From NCBI RefSeq assembly GCF_000188695.1, contig NW_004754910.1:829752-846241 (forward strand): a DNA stretch of 16,490 nt. Reading direction: 5' to 3'. Below the pieces are notes generated by a model. That model had not been told where the DNA came from, did not search any database, and saw nothing but the letters and a program-made list of their open reading frames with translations. The DNA is from Salpingoeca rosetta. Its lineage: Eukaryota; Opisthokonta; Choanoflagellata; Craspedida; Salpingoecidae. A program made the translations under genes and the position numbers. The number at the start of each line of letters is the position of its first letter. Within the stretch, counting starts at the first letter, position 1. Shown in pieces: positions 1-16,490 of this stretch.

Positions 1-3
1 TTG

Positions 4-75
<72 letters not shown>
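4..75. repeat. (GT)n microsatellite at left window edge
   Basis: An uninterrupted GT dinucleotide run of about 36 units starts essentially at base 1. Confidence 0.97.
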
Positions 76-77
<2 letters not shown>

Positions 78-248
78 CACTGTTACGACTTCTCTGAGCG
101 GACATGAACGTCGACTGGAATGGACATGTAAATCGCAGTGTTGGACTGCATTTTCAACAAAGTCATTTAGACTATTAAACAAACGAGAGACATTGGCAGC
201 GGCGAATATGGACAGAACACGATGCGAAGGAGTGCCGCGATGTTTGCG

Positions 249-250
<2 letters not shown>

Positions 251-285
<35 letters not shown>
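251..285. repeat. (CA)n microsatellite
   Basis: A CA run of about 17 units lies downstream of the UBX gene stop codon. Confidence 0.95.
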
Positions 286-288
<3 letters not shown>

Positions 289-372
289 ACCCAGCACAGC
301 ATTCACCACCTTCCCCATTCCCCATGTGCTTGCAGGCAACCTCACCACGCCACCGCCCGACCAATGCAAGCG

Positions 373-641
373 CTATTTGCGCATGTGCTTGAGCATGATG
401 GCCTCAAGTCGCGCCTGCCGCTGCTCCGGTGTCAGTCGCGGCTTGCCGGCACGCTTCCTGCTCAGGCGACGATGGTGATTTGGGAGGGGATGATGGTGAT
501 GGTGGTTGAGGCGTATGATGGTTGAGGCGTATGATGGTTGAGAGTGGTGGGTGGGAGCAGCGGGGCGTATTAGAGAGAGCGCGCGCATCTAAGATGCACG
601 TACATAACACACATACATGTAACACACATAACACAACAAAT

Positions 642-685
<44 letters not shown>

Positions 686-1167
686 GCACATAACACAGCA
701 AATACACACACATGACACGTACGATTCGTGCTTGCTGCTGTCCTTTGCGGTGTCCTCCTCCTTCTCGTTCTGCTTGGGTTTGCTCTGCCTGACACCGGCA
801 ACCTGCTGCTCAACCGCTTGCGTCACACTCGCCTGTGATTGCACACGCGCAAGGGTTTCTTGCGTCAGGACGTCCCGTCCGGCAAACGGCGCACTCTTGC
901 TGCTCCCTGGTGGGCGGTGATGATAGGGGCGGGGCCGGGTAATGAAGGCGTAGATGGTGGTGGTGGTGGTGGTCATGTGTGAGAGAGGCAAAAGGACAAG
1001 GGGTGACAGGCGCTAAAGAAGCACGTTGGAGGTGTATGGTTGGAAACATCAAGCAGGAGCACAATGGCTCGCAAACTGAGGGTACCTCACACACTCTCTG
1101 TTACGCACACGCGCGCACGCACGCACACACACACGCACGCAAAGATAGACAGACAGTCAGACAGAAA

Positions 1168-1220
<53 letters not shown>

Positions 1221-3051
1221 GCACTCACTCACTCTCTCATACATACACACACACCACCACCACCACCACCATCACAAGTGTGAGCTGCTGACCAATACGG
1301 ATGACGATGCAGGAGCCTGGGCTGACGTCTGCGAAGCGGTGGCGCGACGATCGCGGATATGGGCGGCGCGGCGGGGCCGTGAACAGCAGCACCTCATCAC
1401 GGCGCTCTGCACGCACATACTGGTCGAGCAGGGCATACGCGCTCGCAACTCGCTCCTGGCGTCGTGGATGGTGGGAGTTGGGGTGGTGGTGTGAACGAAG
1501 TCACAGCGGGCGTACAAACAAGCAGATGAGAGACGCGTATTTGCACACCCACACCCACATACAAACGCACACGCACACACACATGCACAACACACACACA
1601 CACATGCATACACACACATACACGCTGGCATACCTCTGGGAGGAAGCGTGCCTGGATAACGGTTCGATCGCTGAATGTGAGACGGACAACAACCGCATTC
1701 GGCGGCGGCACACGCTTGGCCTGATGAACGGCGGCAGGATGGTCATCGCGCGCAATGCAGTGGTGTTGTTATTTGTTGGTGGTTGCGCAGTGGCGCAACG
1801 AGTGTGCGATGGCAGGAGAACGGAAGAACAGACGGTGCAGACAACGCACCTCCTCTTTCTTCCGTCGCGCCACGGCGCTTGTCAAGGGCTGCTCGCCACT
1901 GTAGCCGACATGTAGCAAAGGTGGAGCAGCATGAGACATGACAACGGCAGCAGCAACAGTACCAGCAACAGCAAACAGCAAGAGCAAACAGCAACAGTAC
2001 CACCACGGCGCACAAAGCAGCAAGAACTTTCCACGGAGAGCAGCAGCACTGGGCAAGCATCATCATCTGCGCTTACATGGGCTTGTCTGGTATCATAGCC
2101 ATGACCTCGTTGCGGGAAACGTCAAAGAATTGCTCGGGCAGCGGGGCGCCTGTCAAGCACGATGCAACGGCAAGTGCATGCACAGTTGTCAGTGTAGACA
2201 ACGCGTGGTACAAAGGTAAGTGCGACCGGAGACATGGAGGACCTTTGTAAGGAAGAACGCAGGTCCCTCGGCGAGAGACGAACAAGCGTATGCACATCAT
2301 TCGACTCACTTGTGGGCGCGTGCGCTGCCGATTCCGCAAAGAAGAGCACCGGCTGTCTGTCACATGCTGGCACACTGCAAGCGTCACACACACACACACA
2401 TACATACACACATACACACACACATACATACATACATACATACATACATACATACACACACACATACCCACATACACACATACATACACACACATACATA
2501 CATACACACATACATACACACATACATACATACATATACAGCCATTGGTAACGGAAGCAGGGTGAGAACGCCATGTGCTTTGCGTGCTTGGCGCAACGTG
2601 TGGCTGTCATCAGCTTCAAACTGATGGCGTTAGAAGGTGCAGGCCCGTGCACACAAGCAAGACACGAACGCATGTGCGTGCACTGACCCTTCTTCTTGTG
2701 CCTGTTCCGCTTTTGCTTTCTTCACGTGGCGCTTCACTGTCGTTGCTGCCTCTTCTCCCTCAGATGCAGGGAATTTGAAGTTCTGAGCAAGTTGCACAGC
2801 AAACAGCGTGTATGAGTTTCGGAAAACAATCGTAAAGATGCACATGTGTTCCCACAATGCACATCCGCACCAACAACAAACAAACACACAAACAAACAAA
2901 TACACAAACAAATACACAAACAATTGCGCACCTGGTAGTCGACGGGTTCGTGCTTCTCGTCCGGGTTGTACCTGCTTGAAGGAAGCAGGTGGTAGGCAAT
3001 CCCATCATCCGCAGACACTTGCGTGAAGACGCGCTTCTCATCGTCCACCAT
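373..3051 (-). CDS. UBX-domain protein, ASPSCR1/TUG (UBXD9)-like, ten exons
   Basis: Proposed exons in coding order are 3051-2932, 2782-2688, 2620-2540, 2374-2310, 2149-2077, 1898-1850, 1720-1634, 1455-1293, 906-723 and 457-373. They sum to 1,002 nt, or 333 aa, and every junction agrees in phase. Residues about 171-244 form a UBX fold, with VVRLTFSDRTVIQARF followed by a helix and then EVLLFTAPPRRPY. Just upstream are CDRQPV and LPEQFFDV, which resemble the DREPV and LPDEFFEL blocks of animal ASPSCR1/TUG. The segment GEQPLTSAVARRKKEE resembles the helix joining those blocks to the UBX domain. Family knowledge: these proteins bind p97/VCP and can disassemble its hexamers, and the mammalian member tethers GLUT4 vesicles. 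The usual N-terminal ubiquitin-like domain is not visible here. The C-terminus is basic (KRAGKPRLTPEQRQ) and ends in TAG. Exons 2-4 have an alternative phase-0 reading (ends 2684 and 2352) that changes about 30 residues. The start at 3051 follows a short spacer from the divergent neighbour. Confidence 0.72.
642..684. repeat. (CA)n microsatellite in UBX intron 9
   Basis: About 21 CA units are seen on the plus strand. On the sense strand of the gene this is (TG)n, placed after the donor gtacgt. Confidence 0.95.
1172..1271. repeat. (CA)n followed by (CAC)n in UBX intron 8
   Basis: CA units run to 1216, then imperfect CA and ACTC units, then CAC triplets at about 1252-1271. Read in the sense direction, GTG triplets and then (TG)n follow the donor gtcagc. 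Confidence 0.9.
1293..1720 (-). other. UBX domain (exons 7-8 of the UBX gene)
   Basis: Exon 1720-1634 ends in ...ARFLPE before the donor gtatgc. Exon 1455-1293 continues in phase 0 with ERVASAYALLDQYV and EVLLFTAPPRRPY, then ends in ...CIVIRI before gtcagc. The strand order (R-L-F-D, then Q-A-R-F, a helix with LLDQYV, then LLFTAPPR) fits a UBX ubiquitin-like beta-grasp. The TAPPRR stretch sits where TPPK lies in TUG-type UBX domains. It lacks the FPR/FPT p97-binding loop of p47-type UBX domains, which is typical of the TUG branch. Confidence 0.72.
1545..1624. repeat. Imperfect (CA)n tract in UBX intron 7
   Basis: Mixed CACACC, CACATAC and CACACA units fill most of the intron between 1456 and 1633. 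In the sense direction the tract is TG-rich and begins next to the donor gtatgc. Confidence 0.85.
2385..2538. repeat. (CA)n/(TACA)n compound microsatellite in UBX intron 3
   Basis: CACACA and CATACATA blocks alternate across nearly the whole intron between exons 2620-2540 and 2374-2310. The sense-strand donor gtatat runs straight into gtatgtatg units, so the exact donor is ambiguous. Confidence 0.95.
2871..2923. repeat. (CAAA)n-type repeat in UBX intron 1
   Basis: Imperfect CAAACAAATACA units lie immediately after the sense-strand donor gtgcgc of exon 1. Confidence 0.85.
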
Positions 3052-3186
3052 GCTTCTTGCTTGCTTGCTTGCTTGCTTGCTTCAGGTTTGTCAGACAGCA
3101 GTTATTCTCGGTCGATTTTTGCTGTCGCATAAACTGCCCAAGACGCGACACACAAAGGTGTAGTGGAACCAGTGCGACCTGCGACG
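3052..3186. promoter_or_regulatory. Divergent intergenic interval, probable bidirectional promoter
   Basis: Only 135 bp separate the proposed ATG of the minus-strand UBX gene from the ATG at 3187 of the plus-strand transferase gene, so both promoters and 5' leaders must fit here or overlap. The interval opens with a (TTGC)n tract at 3055-3082. No clear TATA box was seen. The rest is unique sequence, including ttattctcggtcgattttt. An upstream in-frame ATG at 3163 could extend the plus-strand protein by eight residues. Confidence 0.45.
3055..3082. repeat. (TTGC)n repeat in the divergent promoter
   Basis: About seven tandem TTGC/GCTT units lie within the 135-bp gap between the two divergent start codons. 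Confidence 0.93.
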
Positions 3187-4844
3187 ATGGACAACAGCAC
3201 CAGCAGCAGTCGTGGTGGCCGTGGTGGCGGACAGAGCAGCAGAGGCAGGGGTGGCCGCTGTGCTGGCCGCGGTGCTGGTCGCGGTGCTGGTCGCGGTGCT
3301 GGTCGTGGTGGCGGCACTGGAAGACGTGGCCGTGGAAGCCGTGGTGGAAGTCGGGGTGGTCGTGGCGGCCGTGGCGGACGAGGCGGACGAGCTGGTGGTG
3401 GCGATCAGCGCCACGTCGACTATCAAAACTACAACAACAATGGCAGGCAGCCATTCTCGGACGACGGCACGTCGTCTTACCATCAGGCGGCAGACCAATA
3501 CCACCATGGGGCCGCATCGTATGATCCCACAGCGCCTTCCACGCCGCCTTCCACGCGCAGGAACAGGCGCCGAAACAACCGCCGTGACGGCGGACGTGGC
3601 AACCGGCACAGTGGTCGCGGCAGCGGGCGTGGTGCGAACGGCCACACGCCACAACACACGCCATCACGTGGCACCCCGCCGCGTGGAGGTCACAAGCAGC
3701 ACCATCGTCACCACAGCCCAGCCCCGGTTCAGGGCCAGCAGCCATCTTCCCACGCTTCATCGCACAGATCGCCGCGCCACAAGCCTTCCGTGTTTGATCG
3801 GCTGGACACCAACCCGGCAGCAAGTGACCATGGGCGACAAGCGCACAGCCGTACGTCCGCCTACCAGCACCACCATCAGCGGCACCAACAACAGCAGAAG
3901 CAGCAGCAGCACCATCAGCAGCAGCAGCAGCAGAAGAAGAAGAAGCATACGAAGAAGAAAGCACCTCAACAGCAGCAACAGCAGCACCAACAGCAGGAAC
4001 AGCAACACCAACAGCAGCAACAACAGCACCAACAGCAGCGCCAGCATCATCATCATCATCCGCATGCAAGCCCTCGCACTCAGCACCACGATGCAAGGCA
4101 CTCTGCCGATAAGAACGCCATGAGCTCGGGCGACAAGAACGCAGCGCACGCCTCCCACCGATCCCCACATGTGCAGCACTTTCCGACGACAGTGGTGGGT
4201 TACCATCATGGGATGGCACACTTTGCGCATTGCTATGATCTTCACCCAGCGCCTGATTGCGGTTTACACGCGACTTCTGTTTGCACACTCTCACACGACC
4301 TTACATGAGCTGTCTTGTGTCACCTCACGCCAATATGCTCGCTCATGTGTGCACAGGACGTCATGTCAACAATTCCTCCGCGCCCTTCCCAGGAGCAGTT
4401 TGATGCCCTCTCCCAAGGGCTGCAGCGGCACTTTAATCACACGGTGTGTATTTGTGTTGTGTGTGTGTGTGTGTTTGTGGTGACAAGAAGTGCAAAGGCA
4501 ACATGCGAAGCTCAAGCGTTGCGTTTTGTTGCAACAATTCGTCACACGCATACACGGACACATTCACATACCCATGGACGTTCATGCACTCACTCACACG
4601 TACACGCGCACACAACCATCGTACAGATTCTGCCGGCCCATGAAGCGGAGGAGCGGGAAGATTTGGTGGCCGACTATGACGTGCGTACCGTCGCAGTTGT
4701 TCGAGTTTGGGACAACACCAAGACGACGCGTTTATGATGCACTGGAAGCTAATTAGCATACAATTGATTGCACACAGGGCCTGCTTGTGATGATAGCAGC
4801 AACAAATATACTTTGTCGCACACCCACACACACACACCCACACA

Positions 4845-4891
<47 letters not shown>

Positions 4892-4895
4892 TCTC

Positions 4896-4930
<35 letters not shown>

Positions 4931-5872
4931 CACACACACTCTCTCTCTCACACACACACGCGCACATACTCAATATTATCACACGGTGTGGACAGGCTGC
5001 CATTGCGGCGTCGGGCATATTCCCTCGCTGTGCGCGCCTGTTTGCCTTTGGGTCATCTGGCAACGGCTTTGCTGCCAACCACAGTGACGTTGATCTATGC
5101 TTGCAGGTAATCGTGGCGTGCTTTGTGATGCATTGTGGCAAAAGAAGTGCAGGTGCTGCTTGAGTCAGCGATGGCGTTGAATAGTTGTTGTGGCTGTTGT
5201 GGCTGTGCTGATTATACATGGCCTGATGCCGCATATTACATCGGTTATTGCCACCAACCATCACCACCGCCAACCATCACTACTGCGGCTGTCACCGTTT
5301 GGCGTGATCAGGTGGACATTGAGCAGGACGAGTACTTTGTTGACCGCCGTGTGCTCAAATCCGACTACTACTACAGCGAGGACGAATATGGTGATGACGA
5401 CGACGACGACGACGACGATGATGATGATGATGATGAAGCTTGGGAGGACGATGATGATGATGACGATGAATTGGAGGGCAATGATCATGAAGATGATGAT
5501 GATCATGACGATGATGATCATGACATGGCTGCGTTGGAGCAACACCTTCAAGGGTTTCAAGTGTCTTCTTCCCCAAACGGCTCTCCTGAGCATGATGGCC
5601 ACCATAACGATGATGACGACGACGATGATGATGACGATGATGATGACGATGATGATGATGAGGATGACGACGACGATGACAACTTGATGTTGGGCCTCGA
5701 CACAGCCTCCCTGGGGCTCCCATCTTACATGGTGCTTGATCTCATCCAACAAGCACAACTCGGTGACCCCACGGCGCTTGCTGTCCTCGGCCCAGACGTT
5801 GACCTGGACCAATACACCTTTCGGCGCGGGGATGCTCATGATGACTACGATGACTTCACACACCGCATCTAG
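3187..5872 (+). CDS. RGG/His/Gln-rich protein with partial TUTase/non-canonical poly(A) polymerase domain and poly-Asp tail
   Basis: Proposed exons are 3187-4194, 4357-4443, 4627-4680, 4996-5106 and 5312-5872, all joined in phase 0 (1,821 nt, 606 aa). Exon 1 (residues 1-336) has RGG/RGAGRG repeats at about 8-85, a KPSVFDRLD motif, then long Gln and His runs with a KKKKHTKKK patch, which is typical of disordered RNA-binding tails. Exons 2-4 give PPRPSQEQFDALSQGL and then ARLFAFGSSGNGFAANHSDVDLCL (exon 4). The GSS plus D-x-D is the metal-binding signature of Cid1/TUT/PAPD nucleotidyltransferases, which add U or A to RNA 3' ends. The third catalytic Asp and the PAP-associated domain are not found. 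Exon 5 encodes acidic poly-Asp runs and ends at a TAG. An alternative acceptor at 5153 keeps frame and adds 53 residues. Catalytic activity is doubtful. Confidence 0.65.
3262..3310 (+). repeat. 12-bp coding tandem repeat (GAGR)
   Basis: Units of the form CGCGGTGCTGGT recur four times with small changes and encode RGAG repeats within the RGG region. Confidence 0.85.
4819..4972. repeat. (CA)n/(CT)n compound tract in transferase intron 3
   Basis: CA blocks broken by CACCCA and two CT runs occupy the middle of the intron between 4681 and 4995, closer to the acceptor side. Confidence 0.95.
4996..5106 (+). other. Nucleotidyltransferase (DNA polymerase beta-like) core motif exon
   Basis: The exon follows the acceptor gtgtggacag and precedes the donor gtaatc. 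It encodes FPRCARLFAFGSSGNGF followed by NHSDVDLCLQ. Family knowledge: in TUT/Cid1/PAPD enzymes the GS motif binds the triphosphate and the two Asp of D-x-D bind metal. Both are intact here, at about residues 402-416 of the predicted protein. Confidence 0.75.
5312..5872 (+). other. Poly-aspartate terminal exon
   Basis: This open exon has two long Asp tracts built from GAT/GAC codons, at about 5392-5430 and 5605-5682, with a third short acidic block near 5450-5520. They are separated by ordinary sequence (LEQHLQGFQVSSSPNG). The tail NLMLGLDTASLGLPSYMVLD... is not low complexity, and the frame ends at TAG 5870-5872. GAT and GAC are mixed, so the tract is partly protected from slippage and the frame is held across both runs, as expected for real coding sequence. 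Function is unknown. Confidence 0.5.
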
Positions 5873-6179
5873 CCCTTGAGGAGTGGCGTGCTTGCTCGCG
5901 CTGCTTGTGTATGTGTGCGTGTGTGCGTGTGTGTCTGTGTGTACATGTGTGTGTCTGTGTACATGTGTGTGTGTTATGAACGGCAGCTCGTTTGTTTGCA
6001 ATTGGACTTCAGCCGTTTCTTTTGCGTTGCTTCCACGTGATGCGTTGTTGTGCCTTGTTGGCTGCTGCACATAGCATGGTCAGATTGCGTTCGTCTATTT
6101 CTTCGAGTACAAAAGGATGGTTGGTGGGATTTCATGCACGCATCACAAACAGTGTGAAGTACCGCGATTACACCCTGCA
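5873..6179. other. Convergent intergenic gap
   Basis: The transferase gene stops at 5872 and the minus-strand STAND gene stops at 6180, so about 307 bp hold both 3' ends. Positions 5905-5970 are an imperfect TG tract. The rest is unique. No AATAAA on either strand and no open frame of interest were seen. No further transferase exon is recognisable here. Confidence 0.5.
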
Positions 6180-16258
<10,079 letters not shown>

Positions 16259-16276
16259 GGCCAGCGTGTGCGTGAG

Positions 16277-16308
<32 letters not shown>

Positions 16309-16425
16309 TGAGAGAGAGAGGCAGACAGACAGAAGGGATGAGAAAAAGGATGAGGAGATCCTAGCGTTCCATGTGCTGTGCAGTCTTGTTCCAGCAGCAC
16401 GACGACACCACGACACACAAAAATG

Positions 16426-16490
<65 letters not shown>
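16259..16490. other. 5' flank of the STAND gene at the window edge
   Basis: Short GT and GA tracts lie at 16276-16325, unique sequence at about 16326-16420, and a terminal (GT)n run from 16423. The unique part could hold the promoter and 5' leader or part of an upstream exon. No clear donor or coding segment was found. Confidence 0.4.
16423..16489. repeat. (GT)n microsatellite at right window edge
   Basis: A GT run of more than 30 units continues to the last bases of the window. Confidence 0.97.

Larger units (their letters stand above)
1..372. other. Non-coding 3' flank of the UBX gene
   Basis: The stretch holds a (GT)n run to about position 75, unique sequence at 76-250, a (CA)n run at 251-285, and more unique sequence up to the UBX stop. 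Open frames across it are repeat readings such as CVCV and THTH. No conserved protein segment was seen. Confidence 0.5.

Noticed and set aside
1..525. Open frame reading CVCVCV then THTHTH
   Set aside because: It is a translation of GT and CA dinucleotide runs with unrelated sequence between, and shows no conserved segment. The minus strand carries a convincing exon at 373-457.
1276..1292. Longer end of UBX exon 8 at donor gtgatg (1275)
   Set aside because: That donor leaves phase 0, which cannot join the next exon's phase-1 start at 906. The donor gtcagc at 1292 gives phase 1 and an exact join.
979..1494. Plus-strand frame with CELLTNTDDDAGAWADV and AVARRSRIW
   Set aside because: It looks protein-like but is the antisense of UBX exon 8, whose minus-strand frame gives a recognisable UBX domain and joins in phase on both sides.
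3757..4245. Minus-strand poly-Leu frame resembling a signal peptide or membrane protein
   Set aside because: LLLLL arises from the complement of CAG/CAA glutamine codons in the plus-strand exon 1. There is no other support.
5261..6070. Minus-strand frame with long Ile/Val runs resembling membrane segments
   Set aside because: The IIIVVI runs are the complement of the GAT/GAC Asp tracts of the plus-strand exon and are not real transmembrane helices.

Overview
The window is eukaryotic nuclear DNA. The coding sequence is GC-rich and cut into many small and large exons. Introns have GT-AG ends with donors such as gtgcgt, gtgagt, gtacgt and gtgtgt. The introns and gaps are packed with (CA/TG)n, (GA/CT)n, (GAGT)n and other microsatellites. 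Together with the gene families seen (an ASPSCR1/TUG-like UBX protein, a TUT/Cid1-like nucleotidyltransferase and a large DUF4062-STAND-WD40 protein), this suggests a compact, intron-rich unicellular relative of animals, such as a choanoflagellate. That assignment is an inference. No bacterial operon, rRNA, tRNA, CRISPR array or transposon was recognised.

Layout. (1) 373-3051, minus strand: a ten-exon gene of about 333 aa that I reconstructed by matching splice phases. It encodes a C-terminal UBX domain preceded by two short blocks typical of ASPSCR1/TUG (UBXD9), which are p97/VCP adaptors. (2) 3052-3186: a 135-bp divergent promoter interval. (3) 3187-5872, plus strand: a five-exon gene of about 606 aa. 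It has an RGG/His/Gln-rich N-terminus, then the start of a non-canonical poly(A)/uridylyl-transferase catalytic domain with the GSS and DVD motifs. It then runs into an almost pure poly-Asp exon and stops, so the rest of the transferase is missing. (4) 5873-6179: a convergent intergenic gap. (5) 6180-16258, minus strand: one gene of about 13 exons and about 2,296 aa. Its order is DUF4062, a degenerate-looking NACHT/STAND region (Walker B visible, no Walker A found), a STAND helical region, and 14 WD40 blades. A complete PDZ domain is inserted between blades 12 and 13. (6) 16259-16490: low-complexity sequence up to the window edge.

All exon boundaries are hand-predicted from splice consensus, reading-frame phase and domain continuity. 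The phase chains close exactly for all three genes (1,002, 1,821 and 6,891 nt), which supports the models. The least certain points are exons 2-4 of the UBX gene, the last intron of the transferase gene, and the region 14595-15231 of the large gene. The most notable observations are the PDZ insertion within a two-propeller STAND protein, the apparent loss of the P-loop, the truncated transferase, and a recurring intron pattern of (TG)n near donors and (CA)n or pyrimidine tracts near acceptors. The window also begins and ends inside long (GT)n tracts.
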